DNA of 64,000 nt from Sphingomonas sp. BK580 (GCF_014194975.1 NZ_JACIAY010000007.1:1-64000); one strand, 5' to 3'; positions 8,631 to 16,888 are shown, numbered from the stretch's first letter. Notes: generated by a model from the letters alone, not told the origin. Numbers and translations are program-made.

Positions 8631-9505
8631 CGGGTCATCTCCCACAGCTGGTGGATCCCGGCGGCGAAGGCGCGCTCGCTGTCGAGCGCCAGGGCGGTGC
8701 CGCCGCACGAGTCGATCGCGGCGGCGTAGAGCGTGGCCAGGTCCCCGCTGGCGAGCAGCTGGACGGGGCGGCCCTTGAGGTCGGTGCGCGCGCCGACATC
8801 CGCGCCGATCAGCACGCCGCTGGCGAAGCTGGCGGCGTCGAGCGCGTCGAGCCGGTCGAGCAGGACGCGCGCGCGCACCTCGAACAGCGCGACGGTGAGG
8901 TCGCGCGCGCCCGCGCCGCGCGCGACGCCGGCGCGGAAGGCGGCGCCGTCGGCGACCGGCCCGTCGAGCATCGCGCTGAGGATGCCGTGGCCGCGCAGCA
9001 GCGCGAACAGCTCGCCCGTCAGCGCGGTGGCGACGTCGGTGATCTGACCCGCGGTGGTGGCGATCCACTTGTTGTGGGTGCCGGGCTGGCAGAACAGCGC
9101 GTCGTCGGGGGCGAGCCCGGCGGCGAGCGCGCCGAGCACCTGCACCTCCTCGCCGCGCATCACGTCGGCGCGCGCACCGCTGCGCAGCGCGACACCGGGC
9201 AGCAGCAGCGCGTCAGCGTCGGGGAGGCGCAGCGTACCGGCCGCCAGCGCGGCGAGGTCCGCGGGAGCATCGACATAGGGCACCTCGCGCCAGCCGCGGT
9301 TCGATCCGACCATGCCAGCCGCGATCACCGGCAGCTCACCCAGCTGCGCGCGGATCGCGGCCAGCTCGGCGGGATAGCCCTCGGCGGTGAGCGCGAGCAC
9401 GCCGCGCGAGTCGCGCACGCACGGCCCGAACGTCCCGTCCGCCGCGACGCGCCAGGCGCGGCGGTTGGTCGTGCCCCAGTCGATGGCGATATAGTCGCCC
9501 GCCAC
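8627..9505 (-). CDS. dgoK: 2-dehydro-3-deoxygalactonokinase
   Basis: The protein is 292 aa and has the DgoK signature: YIAIDWGTTNRRAWRV at the N-terminus (phosphate-binding loop), AAGMVGSNRGW, and CQPGTHNKWI. It phosphorylates 2-keto-3-deoxygalactonate at O6 using ATP. The start is GTG at 9505 behind AAGGAGG; an ATG two bases further upstream is in another frame. It is the first gene of the leftward four-gene operon. It faces the SMP-30 lactonase gene across a 96-nt divergent promoter that contains the shared operator-like 12-mer. Confidence 0.95.
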   Translation of the reverse strand: MAGDYIAIDWGTTNRRAWRVAADGTFGPCVRDSRGVLALTAEGYPAELAAIRAQLGELPVIAAGMVGSNRGWREVPYVDAPADLAALAAGTLRLPDADALLLPGVALRSGARADVMRGEEVQVLGALAAGLAPDDALFCQPGTHNKWIATTAGQITDVATALTGELFALLRGHGILSAMLDGPVADGAAFRAGVARGAGARDLTVALFEVRARVLLDRLDALDAASFASGVLIGADVGARTDLKGRPVQLLASGDLATLYAAAIDSCGGTALALDSERAFAAGIHQLWEMTR

Positions 9506-9522
9506 GCATCCTCCTTATCTAT

Positions 9523-9556
9523 TTGTAAGACATAAACCGCTGTGCGATCAGGTCAA
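9523..9556 (-). promoter_or_regulatory. dgoK promoter with overlapping operator TTGTAAGACATA
   Basis: TTGACC (9556-9551) and TATGTC (9534-9529) on the minus strand are 16 nt apart and point toward dgoK. The operator-like 12-mer at 9523-9534 carries TGT-N3-ACA dyad symmetry (9524-9532) and covers the -10 box, so binding should repress. It is nearly identical to the site at 2688-2699. Bases around it are conspicuously AT-rich for this genome. Confidence 0.5.
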
Positions 9557-9601
9557 GCTGCTGCCGGCGTCGATCGGCGACAGAGCAGAAGGAGAGCGAA
9601 G

Positions 9602-10480
9602 ATGGCAGACGAGGTGACGACGCTGTGGCGCGGCGGCGCGCTGCTGGGCGAGGGGCCGGCCTGGGATCCCGCGCGCGGGGTGCTGTGGTTCACCGATATC
9701 AAGGCTCGCCGCGTTCATCGCTACGATCCCGCGAGCGGTGACGTGACGCAGTGGGACGCGCCGGCGCAGGTCGGCTGGGTGCTGCCCGCGGACGACGGTG
9801 CCCTGATCGCGGGGTTGCAGACCGGGTTGGCACGTTTCGATCCCGCCGACGGCAGCTTCGCGCATCTCGCCGAGGTCGAGCCCGAATGGCCCGGCAACCG
9901 CCTCAACGACGCCACGGTCGCGCCCGACGGTTCGATCTATTTCGGCTCGATGGACGATAGCGAGAGCGGGCCGACCGGCCGCGTGCACCGCTGGGACGGC
10001 TCCTCTTCGGTGGCGACCGCGATCCCGGCGGTGGCGATCACCAACGGCCCCGGTATCGCGCCTGACGGGCGGACGCTCTACCATGTCGACACGGTCGGCG
10101 GGGTGATCCACGCGGTCGAACTCGCGCCCGACGGCACCACCGGGACGATGCGCGACTTCGCCCGCATCGACCCGATCGACGGTCATCCGGATGGCGTGAG
10201 CGTCGACTCGGCCGGCAACGTCTGGGTCGGGCTATGGGGCGGCTGGCGCGCGCGGCTCTACTCGCCCGCGGGCGCGATCCTGCGCGAGGTGCGCCTGCCC
10301 GCGTCGAACGTCACCAAGATCGCGCTGGGCGGGCCCGAGCTGCGTACCGCTTATGTGACGACCGCGAGCGTCGGCCTCGACGACGCCGCGCGCGCGGCGC
10401 AGCCCGAGGCCGGCGGGCTGTTCAGCTTCGCCGTCGAGGTGCCGGGTCAGCCGCTGCCGCTCGCACGCGCGGGCGGATAA
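9602..10480 (+). CDS. SMP-30/gluconolactonase-family sugar lactonase
   Basis: The protein is 292 aa, a six-bladed beta-propeller lactonase of the SMP-30/LRE family that hydrolyses the aldono-lactone made by the adjacent dehydrogenase. Metal-site residues are visible: Glu in LGEGPAWDP, Asn in NRLNDATV and TNGPGIAPDG, and Asp in HPDGVSVD. ATG 9602 is preceded by AAGGAGAG; upstream codons in frame lack ribosome-binding signals. It has no signal peptide, so it acts in the cytoplasm. It is transcribed divergently from dgoK and ends before a 242-nt gap with a palindrome, then rsfS convergently. Substrate (galactonolactone or arabonolactone) is inferred. Confidence 0.9.
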   Translation: MADEVTTLWRGGALLGEGPAWDPARGVLWFTDIKARRVHRYDPASGDVTQWDAPAQVGWVLPADDGALIAGLQTGLARFDPADGSFAHLAEVEPEWPGNRLNDATVAPDGSIYFGSMDDSESGPTGRVHRWDGSSSVATAIPAVAITNGPGIAPDGRTLYHVDTVGGVIHAVELAPDGTTGTMRDFARIDPIDGHPDGVSVDSAGNVWVGLWGGWRARLYSPAGAILREVRLPASNVTKIALGGPELRTAYVTTASVGLDDAARAAQPEAGGLFSFAVEVPGQPLPLARAGG

Positions 10481-10547
10481 GGGGCGTCGCCTGTGTCCGC
10501 GAGGTGGCCTGGTTCATGCGGAAGGACGATGAGCCGGTCGAGCCGTC

Positions 10548-10584
10548 GTCTCGAGGCCCCGCCCCCTCGGGGCCGCCTCGAGAC
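10548..10584. repeat. large inverted repeat between convergent genes
   Basis: Arms GTCTCGAGGCCCCG and CGGGGCCGCCTCGAGAC surround a short loop and form a very stable hairpin between the SMP-30 gene and rsfS. There is no following T-run, so a classical Rho-independent terminator is not supported. It lies at the second proposed inversion breakpoint. The remaining 10481-10722 gap has no coding signal. Confidence 0.6.
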
Positions 10585-10722
10585 CCGGCCGGGACAAGCT
10601 CGCCTGCTCTCAACGTGACAGGTGCGGGCGATCCTGTGCCGTCGCGGGCGCGTAATCGCATCGCACCAACAGCACCGGCCGTCCCGCGGGGGGCCTCTAT
10701 GAGGCAGGGCGTCCCAGCCGGA

Positions 10723-11112
10723 TCACGCCACCCCGGCCGCGGGCGGGGCGTCACCGAACGACCACATCCGCTCGAGATTGTAGAAGCTGCGCACCTCGGG
10801 ACGGAACAGGTGGACGATCACGTCACCGGCGTCGATCAGCACCCAGTCGGCGCTGGGCAGCCCCTCGATCCGCGCCGATCGGCCCGTCTCGCCCTTGATC
10901 TTCTCCGCGAGCTTGGACGCCATCGAGGCGACCTGGCGGGTCGAGCGCCCGCTGGCGATCACCATATGGTCCGCGATCGACGACTTGCCCGCGAGCGGGA
11001 TCGAGATCGTGTCCACCGCCTGGTCGTCGTCGAGCGATCGCAGGACGAGCTGGTGCAGCGCCGCGGCCTGATCGGCGTCGGCGGAGCGGTGAACGGGGTC
11101 AGTGGCGGGCAA
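10723..11112 (-). CDS. rsfS: ribosome silencing factor RsfS
   Basis: The protein is 129 aa of the Iojap/DUF143 family. RsfS binds uL14 on the 50S subunit and blocks subunit joining when nutrients are short. Conserved stretches seen are DHMVIASGRSTRQV, EGLPSADWVLIDAGDVIVHLF and FYNLERMW. The best start is TTG at 11112, preceded by GAGGAG 5 nt upstream; no ATG gives a full-length protein. It lies 9 nt after nadD, as in most alphaproteobacteria. Confidence 0.94.
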   Translation of the reverse strand: MPATDPVHRSADADQAAALHQLVLRSLDDDQAVDTISIPLAGKSSIADHMVIASGRSTRQVASMASKLAEKIKGETGRSARIEGLPSADWVLIDAGDVIVHLFRPEVRSFYNLERMWSFGDAPPAAGVA

Positions 11113-11121
11113 GGTAACTCC

Positions 11122-11760
11122 TCAAGATGCCGCGGACGCTGCGGCGGGCGTGTCGGCTGTGGATATGGGATCGGCGAAACGAACGTGCCAGGCAGGATCA
11201 GCGGCGCGAAGCTGCGTCGCGGACGTCGGGTCAGGGCGGAAACGTAGCAGCACCAGGGCTGGCACACTCCACTCGGTCCATTTCCTCGCCTGGCGTGCGG
11301 GCCGCCGAAAGCGCCGCAGCCAACCCATCGCGGGGGCCGCGAGGGCGCGCGCATCATAGCCCGGACGCGCCACCACCGCAATCGGCATCGTCCGCGCGAT
11401 CGTGCGCCAGCGCTGCCACTCGTGGAACTGCGCGAGATTGTCCGATCCCATGATCCACACGAACCGCGCGCGCGGATAGCGGCGCGACAGTTTGGACAGC
11501 GTGTCGGCGGTGTAGCGCGTGCGCAGCCGCGCCTCGATGTCGGTGGCACGGATCGGCGCGCGCCGCGCCATCGCGCGGGCGGAGGCGAGCCGCGCCGGCA
11601 GCGGCGCCATACCGCGGCGCGGCTTGAGCGGGTTGCCGGGCGAGACCAGCCACCACACCTCGTCCAGCTCGAGCGCGCGGATCGCCTCCAGCGTGAGGTG
11701 GCGATGCCCGCGGTGCGCCGGGTTGAACGAGCCGCCGAGCAGGCCGATGCGGCGGCTCAC
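11122..11760 (-). CDS. nadD: nicotinate-nucleotide adenylyltransferase
   Basis: The protein is 212 aa and makes deamido-NAD from nicotinate mononucleotide and ATP. The nucleotidyltransferase motif GGSFNPAHRGH is at residues 9-19, with WWLVSPGNPLK and FVWIMGSDNL further on. The start GTG 11760 overlaps the stop of the upstream toxin-like gene by 4 nt (GTGA), so expression of nadD is coupled to the toxin gene. The usual neighbour proA lies beyond the toxin-antitoxin pair. The C-terminus is slightly extended and Ala/Ser-rich. Confidence 0.94.
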   Translation of the reverse strand: MSRRIGLLGGSFNPAHRGHRHLTLEAIRALELDEVWWLVSPGNPLKPRRGMAPLPARLASARAMARRAPIRATDIEARLRTRYTADTLSKLSRRYPRARFVWIMGSDNLAQFHEWQRWRTIARTMPIAVVARPGYDARALAAPAMGWLRRFRRPARQARKWTEWSVPALVLLRFRPDPTSATQLRAADPAWHVRFADPISTADTPAAASAAS

Positions 11761-12152
11761 GTCAGCCCCGCCTGGTCGCCGCGCGCCGGCGCGGGGCGAA
11801 GGCCCGCGTCGTCCTCACGCCAATCCTCGCGCTCATGGTACACGCGCAGCACCTCGCAGCGCTGCGCGGCCAGCCGATAGTGGATCAGATAGGGCGTCCC
11901 CAGCACGCGCAGCACGCGCGTGTCGCGGCGATGGCGTCGGCCACCGTGGGGAAAGTCGCGGAGAAAGTCGGCGCGTCGCCGGATCGCGGTCACCATCGCC
12001 AGCGCGGTGGCGGGTGAGACATGCTCGTCGAGCCACGCGTCGATCGCGATCAGGTCGTCGAGCGCGGCGCGGGCCCACACCACCGGCAGCCTGCTCGGCG
12101 CGAGCGCGCTGGCGCGACGGCGGGCTGGCGATCCGCTCCCATAGTCCCTCAC
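11757..12152 (-). CDS. RelE/ParE-family toxin
   Basis: The longest sensible reading is 131 aa. The RelE/ParE core begins at VVWARAALDDLIAIDAWL and contains FPHGGRRHRRDTRVLRVLGTPYLIHYRL, ending with VLRVYHEREDW, the usual ParE finish. These toxins act on gyrase or on mRNA; sequence does not decide which. The start is uncertain: GTG 12152 is listed, but GTG 12083 has an AGCAGG-like signal and gives a family-typical 108 aa, and GTG 12179 is also in frame. The gene lies 40 nt after the antitoxin-like gene. Its stop overlaps nadD by 4 nt. It is inserted in the normally adjacent proA-nadD pair. Confidence 0.82.
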   Translation of the reverse strand: MRDYGSGSPARRRASALAPSRLPVVWARAALDDLIAIDAWLDEHVSPATALAMVTAIRRRADFLRDFPHGGRRHRRDTRVLRVLGTPYLIHYRLAAQRCEVLRVYHEREDWREDDAGLRPAPARGDQAGLT

Positions 12153-12192
12153 GCGGCCGACAGCGTCGGGCGCGGCACCGCCGCGGTGGGGA

Positions 12193-12450
12193 CTAGTCGC
12201 ATCGGGCGCGATGCCGCGCGATCATCGCCTCGAGCGCGCGCATCACCTCGTCGTGGTCGACGATGTCGCCGCGCTCGACCTGATCGATGCCGAGCTGAAC
12301 GAAGCCGTCCGACGCGGCCTCGCGCGCCACCGCGTCGCGGATCGCGAAGGCGGCGAACGCCTCGCTGGTGATGCCGCGCGCCGCCGCGATCGAGTCGACC
12401 AGGGCGACGGTCGCGTCGTCGAGTTCCGCGGTGATCGCGCGTGCCCTCAC
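12193..12450 (-). CDS. antitoxin partner of the RelE/ParE-type toxin
   Basis: The 85-aa product starts [21 protein letters not shown], a ribbon-helix-helix-like N-terminus, and ends with [20 protein letters not shown], the toxin-binding tail common in ParD/RelB-type antitoxins. It should neutralise the downstream toxin and may autoregulate the pair. The GTG start at 12450 overlaps the proA stop by 4 nt, so it has no promoter space of its own and is probably read through from proA. The stop is TAG at 12195-12193. Family is assigned from the context and tail motif. Confidence 0.8.
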   Translation of the reverse strand: MRARAITAELDDATVALVDSIAAARGITSEAFAAFAIRDAVAREAASDGFVQLGIDQVERGDIVDHDEVMRALEAMIARHRARCD

Positions 12451-13709
12451 CCGCGCACCTGGCCGCTGCCGCGCCCCAGCCACTTGTAGGTCGTCAGCCC
12501 CTCCAGCGCGACGGGGCCGCGCGCGTGCAGCCGGCCGGTGGCGATGCCGATCTCGGCGCCGAGTCCGAACTCCGCGCCGTCGGCGAACTGAGTCGAGGCG
12601 TTCCACAGCACGATCGCCGAGTCGACCGCGGCGAGGAAGCGCTCCGCCACGTGCGCGTCCGCGGCGACGATCGCGTCGGTGTGGTGCGAACCGTGCCGCG
12701 CGATATGCGCGAGCGCGCCATCCACCCCGTCGACCACGGCTACCGCGGCGATGGCGTCGAGATATTCGGCATCCCAGTCGCTCGGCTCGGCGGGTTCGAC
12801 CGCGGCGAGCAGCGCACGCGCCGCGGCATCGCCGCGGAGCGCGCAGCCCGCCTCCGCCAGCGCGGCGAGCAGCGCGGCGGCGTGCGGCCAGCCGCGATCG
12901 ATCAGCAGCGTCTCCATCGCGCCGCATACGCCGGTGCGGCGCAGCTTGGCGTCGATCACCACCGCGCGCGCCATGGCGGGATCCGCCGAGGCGTGGACGA
13001 ACACGTGGTTGACGCCGTCCAGATGCGCCAGCACCGGCACGCGCGCCTCGGCCTGGACGCGCGCGACCAGGCTCTTGCCGCCGCGCGGGATGATCAGGTC
13101 GATCGCGCCCTCGGCCGCGAGCATCGCCCCCACCGCGGCGCGGTCGGTGGTGGGGACGAGCTGGACCGCGTCGGCGGGCAGCCCGCCCGCGACCAATCCC
13201 TCGACCAGCGCGGCGTGAAGCGCCCGATTGCTCGCCACCGCCTCGGAGCCACCGCGCAGGATCACCGCGTTGCCCGAGCGGACGCACAAGGCCGCGGCGT
13301 CGGCGGTAACGTTGGGGCGGCTCTCGTAGACGATGCCGATCACCCCGATCGGGACGCGGACGCGGCTGAGCTGGAGACCGTTGGGACGAGTGGTCCGGTC
13401 GATCACCTGCCCGACCGGGTCAGGCAGCGCGGCCACCGCGTCGACGCCCTCCGCGACACCGGCGAGTCGCGCTGGATCGAGCCGCAGCCGGTCGACCAGC
13501 GCCGGCGCCAGCGCGCGATCACTGGCGCGAGCGACGTCCTCGGCGTTCGCGGAGAGAATGTCGGCGGCACGGTCGCGAAGGGCAGTGGCGGCAAGGCGCA
13601 GCGCGCAGGCCTTGGTCGTCTCGTGTGCCGCCGCCAGCGCGTGCGCGGCCCCGCGCGCGCGCGCGGTCATGGTGTTGATCAGAACCGGAGGGGACAGCGG
13701 GTCGAGCAT
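12447..13709 (-). CDS. proA: glutamate-5-semialdehyde dehydrogenase (gamma-glutamyl phosphate reductase)
   Basis: The protein is 420 aa and catalyses the NADPH-dependent second step of proline synthesis. Recognised segments are [39 protein letters not shown], the catalytic cysteine in [15 protein letters not shown], and [13 protein letters not shown] 13709 gives the normal length. The gene heads a leftward, translationally linked series: proA, antitoxin, toxin, nadD, rsfS. proB is not adjacent within the window. Confidence 0.95.
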   Translation of the reverse strand: MLDPLSPPVLINTMTARARGAAHALAAAHETTKACALRLAATALRDRAADILSANAEDVARASDRALAPALVDRLRLDPARLAGVAEGVDAVAALPDPVGQVIDRTTRPNGLQLSRVRVPIGVIGIVYESRPNVTADAAALCVRSGNAVILRGGSEAVASNRALHAALVEGLVAGGLPADAVQLVPTTDRAAVGAMLAAEGAIDLIIPRGGKSLVARVQAEARVPVLAHLDGVNHVFVHASADPAMARAVVIDAKLRRTGVCGAMETLLIDRGWPHAAALLAALAEAGCALRGDAAARALLAAVEPAEPSDWDAEYLDAIAAVAVVDGVDGALAHIARHGSHHTDAIVAADAHVAERFLAAVDSAIVLWNASTQFADGAEFGLGAEIGIATGRLHARGPVALEGLTTYKWLGRGSGQVRG

Positions 13710-13756
13710 GGCGCGGTGGGGTAGCACGCGCGCGCCGTGGCGCCCAGCCGGAAGCG

Positions 13757-14029
13757 CTAGACCACCGCGGCGATCCGCGACTCCTCGGACGCGGTACAGG
13801 CGCCGTCGCGCGCGCCACCCGCCGCTGGTGGCTTGGCACGTCCCATCGTCCAGTTCGCCTGCAGCCGAACCCGCGGGTTTGGCGCGCACCAGATCTCGCC
13901 GGTCTCGTTGATCGCGGTGACCCAGATCAGATTGTGCTCCTGGCCGTAGTCGATCACCGCGAAGGCATAGCCCGGCCCACGATCGAGCACATGAACCGGG
14001 AGCGGCGGGTCGAGCTGCTGGAAGGACAT
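13757..14029 (-). CDS. conserved-looking small protein of unknown function
   Basis: The 90-aa product is soluble and begins [20 protein letters not shown]. It contains a hydrophobic strand pattern ([19 protein letters not shown]) followed by [21 protein letters not shown]. That Trp/Asn-rich stretch looks like a small beta fold. I do not recognise a named family. ATG 14029 has GGAG about 9 nt upstream. It lies just ahead of proA on the same strand (47 nt) and divergent to msrB. Confidence 0.65.
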   Translation of the reverse strand: MSFQQLDPPLPVHVLDRGPGYAFAVIDYGQEHNLIWVTAINETGEIWCAPNPRVRLQANWTMGRAKPPAAGGARDGACTASEESRIAAVV

Positions 14030-14122
14030 GGAAAGAGGCTCCGTTGCGCCATCTTAACCCATGCAAGCTTTTTGTGGTTCCCTGTGCTGGCGAGGCGCTG
14101 GCACAATCCTATATCGCGCGAC

Positions 14123-14620
14123 ATGACTGATACGCCGCTTCATCGCCGCCGTTTTCTCGCGCTCGCCTCGCTCGGCACCGCGGGCGTCGCCTTGGTGGGT
14201 TGCGGGCGACAGGCCGAGGCCGCGGCCGAGCGGTTCGTCGTGACCAAGACCGACGCGCAATGGCGGCAGCAGCTCGGCCCGGCGGCCTATGACGTGCTGC
14301 GCCACGAGGGAACCGAGCGTCCCTTCACCAGCCCGCTCAACGACGAGCACCGCGCCGGCACGTTCACCTGCAAGGGCTGCGCGGCCCCGCTGTTCTCGTC
14401 CAGGACGAAGTTCGACAGCGGCACCGGCTGGCCCAGCTTCTACGCACCGCTGCGTGACGCGGTGGCGACGCGGACCGATCGCAGCCTCGGCATGGCACGG
14501 GTAGAGGTGCACTGCCGGCGCTGCGGCGGCCATCTCGGCCACGTCTTCGACGACGGTCCGCCGCCGACCGGCAAGCGTTACTGCATGAACGGAGTGGCGA
14601 TGACGTTCCGGACGGGGTGA
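14123..14620 (+). CDS. msrB: peptide-methionine (R)-S-oxide reductase, exported
   Basis: The protein is 165 aa with a twin-arginine-type leader ([12 protein letters not shown]) followed by ALVGC, which could also be a lipobox. The MsrB domain has both zinc CxxC pairs (CKGC and CRRC), GTGWPSFY and the catalytic cysteine in RYCMNGVAM. It reduces methionine-R-sulfoxide in oxidised proteins, here probably in the periplasm after Tat export. ATG 14123 is chosen because it starts the leader; upstream in-frame codons precede a promoter-like AT-rich stretch (TATATC). It stands alone between divergent and convergent neighbours. Confidence 0.93.
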   Translation: MTDTPLHRRRFLALASLGTAGVALVGCGRQAEAAAERFVVTKTDAQWRQQLGPAAYDVLRHEGTERPFTSPLNDEHRAGTFTCKGCAAPLFSSRTKFDSGTGWPSFYAPLRDAVATRTDRSLGMARVEVHCRRCGGHLGHVFDDGPPPTGKRYCMNGVAMTFRTG

Positions 14621-14660
14621 GGCAGCGGCGCGATCCCGCCCGTCGTCAGCCGGCGATCGC

Positions 14661-15212
14661 TCATTCGCCGTCGACGGGCAGCGCACCGGCGACCGGCGCC
14701 GCCGCGGTGGTGGCGATCGTCATCGGCGCGAGCGGCGCGCGCTCTTCGTTCATCGGGGCCTTGTCGCGATAGATGAAGCCGGCGAGGGGATAGCTGGTCG
14801 TGCCGAGGTCACCGTTGCCGGCGTACCAGACTCGCACCATGCTCCAGTCGCCGGCGGACGAGACGTCGACCGCGCGCACGTCGCGCTCGATCCCACCACG
14901 GCGCGACCAATTGGCGTGGGTGAGCAGCACCTCGCGGTCACTGACGATCCGGCTCACCATCGCGACGTGGCCGACCGGCATGCCGCGGGTCGCCTTGAAC
15001 GCCATCACCGCGCCCTCCTGCGGCACATGGCCGCGCTCGTAGCGACCGGCGGCCTGGCCCCACCACGTATCGGCATTGCCGCGGATGGCGATCCCCGAGA
15101 CCTCGCGGGCGTACGGCGCGCACTGCAGGTAGCGCGCCTGCGCCGGCGCCACGGTCATCAGCGCGCACGATATCACCAGCGCGAATCGCGCTGTCAGAGT
15201 CTTAGAATTCAC
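14661..15212 (-). CDS. secreted CHAP-domain peptidoglycan hydrolase-like protein
   Basis: The protein is 183 aa with a signal peptide (FALVISCALMTVAPAQA) and a CHAP cysteine-peptidase/amidase domain. The catalytic cysteine lies in YLQCAPYARE and the histidine in VGHVAMVSRI. It probably trims peptidoglycan in the periplasm or is secreted. GTG 15212 is preferred because a GGGGGG ribosome-binding signal lies 6 nt upstream; a TTG at 15236 is possible. It is convergent with msrB. A weak promoter (TTGTTC 15276-15271, TAGCAG 15252-15247) precedes it. Confidence 0.85.
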   Translation of the reverse strand: MNSKTLTARFALVISCALMTVAPAQARYLQCAPYAREVSGIAIRGNADTWWGQAAGRYERGHVPQEGAVMAFKATRGMPVGHVAMVSRIVSDREVLLTHANWSRRGGIERDVRAVDVSSAGDWSMVRVWYAGNGDLGTTSYPLAGFIYRDKAPMNEERAPLAPMTIATTAAAPVAGALPVDGE

Positions 15213-15601
15213 GGGCGACCCCCCGGTCTCTCGCAACTGTCGAGCCTCTGCTACGCCGCGATTCCTGACCGAACAAACACCTCAGGAACCTTTCCGGACG
15301 AGTCGAGTTGCGGCGGCGGTGAGCCGAACATGTCCCGCGAGAAAACGACAGCGTCACTGTCCCGGAGTGTGAATCGGGGGTTAAAAAACACGTGCCTAGC
15401 GCCACCGAATCGCCGTTTTCGCGAGTCGCCGCGCCATCATCAGCCGCACCGTGCGGCGCGGCCAAGCTCCATTCCTCGCATCAGTATGCGGCAACGTAGT
15501 AGCCGTGGTGGTATTTTCGAAGATCGAGTCTGGCTCGCCGCTTGTGGCCGCCCGATCGCCCGCCTAGGATCACGGCGCCCACAACAGATGATTGCCGGAT
15601 C
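15213..15601. other. 389-nt divergent intergenic region, no gene recognised
   Basis: The region separates the CHAP gene (leftward) from the acyl-CoA dehydrogenase (rightward). It is less GC-rich than its flanks around 15335-15400, including a TTAAAAAA tract. Apart from the weak CHAP promoter candidate I see no palindrome, RNA motif or ORF with a ribosome-binding site. Confidence 0.6.
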
Positions 15602-16747
15602 ATGGCCCTGGACCCCGACACCTTCGCCGCGCTGACCGACACCGTCCGCCGCTACGTCGCCGAGCGGCTGCGCCCGCTCGAAGCGCAGGTCGAGGCCGAT
15701 GACGCCGTGCCCGACGCGGTCGTCGCCGAGATGCGCGAGATGGGGCTGTTCGGCCTGTCGATCGCGGAGGATTATGGCGGCCTCGGCCTCACCATGGCGG
15801 AGGAGGCGCGCGTCGCGATCGAGATGGGGCACACCACGCCGGCGTTCCGCTCCACCTTCGGGACCAACGTCGGGATCGGCAGCCAGGGCCTCGTGCTCGC
15901 CGGCACGGCCGAGCAGAAGGCCAAGTGGCTGCCCCGCATCGCCGCGGGCGAGATCGTCACCAGCTTCGCGCTGACTGAGCCGGGTGTCGGCAGCGATTCC
16001 GGCGCGGTAGCGACGCGCGCGGTGCGCGACGGCGACGTCTATCGGCTCTCGGGGACCAAGCGCTACATCACCAACGCCGACCGCGCCGACCTCTTCACCG
16101 TGATGGCGCGCACCGGCGACGCGCCCGGCGGCCGCGGCGTCTCGGCCTTCCTGGTCCCGCGCACGCTCGCGGGCGTGTCGGTCGGCGAGCCCGAGAAGAA
16201 GATGGGCCAGAAGGGCGCCAAGGTCGCCGACCTCCACCTCGACGACGTCGCCGTGCCCGTCGCCAACCGGCTCGGCGCGGAGGGCGAGGGCTTCAAGATC
16301 GCAATGCGCGTGCTCGACCGGGGGCGGCTCCACATCGCCGCCGTGTGCGTCGGCGTCGCCGAGCGGCTGATCGCCGACTGCGTCGCTTATGCCAGCGAGC
16401 GACGCCAGTTCGGCAAGGCGATCGCCGAGCACCAACTGATCCAGGCGATGATCGCCGACAGCAAGACCGAGGCGCTCGCCGCGCGCGCGCTGGTGCTCGA
16501 GACCGCCGCCGCCAAGGACGCCGGCACCGACGTGGTGCTGGAGAGCGCGGCAGCGAAATATTACGCCAGTGAGATGGTCGGCCGCGTCGCCGATCGCGCG
16601 GTGCAGATCTACGGCGGGGCGGGCTATATCGCCGATTACGGGATCGAGCGGCTGTACCGCGACGTGCGGCTGTTCCGGATCTACGAGGGGACCAGCCAGA
16701 TCCAGCAGCTGATCATCGCGCGCGAGACGCTGAAACGCGGCGGGTGA
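15602..16747 (+). CDS. acyl-CoA dehydrogenase
   Basis: The protein is 381 aa, the usual length for the FAD-dependent medium/short-chain acyl-CoA dehydrogenase family, which introduces the alpha-beta double bond in fatty-acid or amino-acid-derived acyl-CoAs. Motifs are FALTEPGVGSDSG and YITNADRADLF (FAD contacts), RRQFGKAIAEHQLIQ, and YEGTSQIQQLIIAR with the catalytic glutamate. ATG 15602 fits the family start although the ribosome-binding signal is poor. Substrate chain cannot be read from sequence. It precedes an SDR gene by 141 nt on the same strand. Confidence 0.92.
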   Translation: MALDPDTFAALTDTVRRYVAERLRPLEAQVEADDAVPDAVVAEMREMGLFGLSIAEDYGGLGLTMAEEARVAIEMGHTTPAFRSTFGTNVGIGSQGLVLAGTAEQKAKWLPRIAAGEIVTSFALTEPGVGSDSGAVATRAVRDGDVYRLSGTKRYITNADRADLFTVMARTGDAPGGRGVSAFLVPRTLAGVSVGEPEKKMGQKGAKVADLHLDDVAVPVANRLGAEGEGFKIAMRVLDRGRLHIAAVCVGVAERLIADCVAYASERRQFGKAIAEHQLIQAMIADSKTEALAARALVLETAAAKDAGTDVVLESAAAKYYASEMVGRVADRAVQIYGGAGYIADYGIERLYRDVRLFRIYEGTSQIQQLIIARETLKRGG

Positions 16748-16888
16748 CGCGGGTAATCTGCGCAGGACGTCGCGTGTCCGAGGAGGCGGGGTAACGGTGG
16801 TGGAGGGCCGCGGGGCGGACGACCGCGGCGCACGCTCGGCGACGACGAAGAGGGGAAGGAGTGCCCTTCCCCGACACAGGAGAGGCAC

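Noticed and set aside
10548..10584. Rho-independent terminator
   Set aside because: The hairpin is strong but no T-run follows on either strand, and many similar hairpins occur in gaps; classed as a repeat.
10516..10720. Possible short protein after the SMP-30 gene
   Set aside because: The frame runs through a strong palindrome and has Pro/Gly/Arg composition with no ribosome-binding site.
15284..15310. Second EcfG promoter (GGAAC) ahead of the acyl-CoA dehydrogenase
   Set aside because: At the required spacing the downstream bases are AGTT or GTTG, not CGTT.
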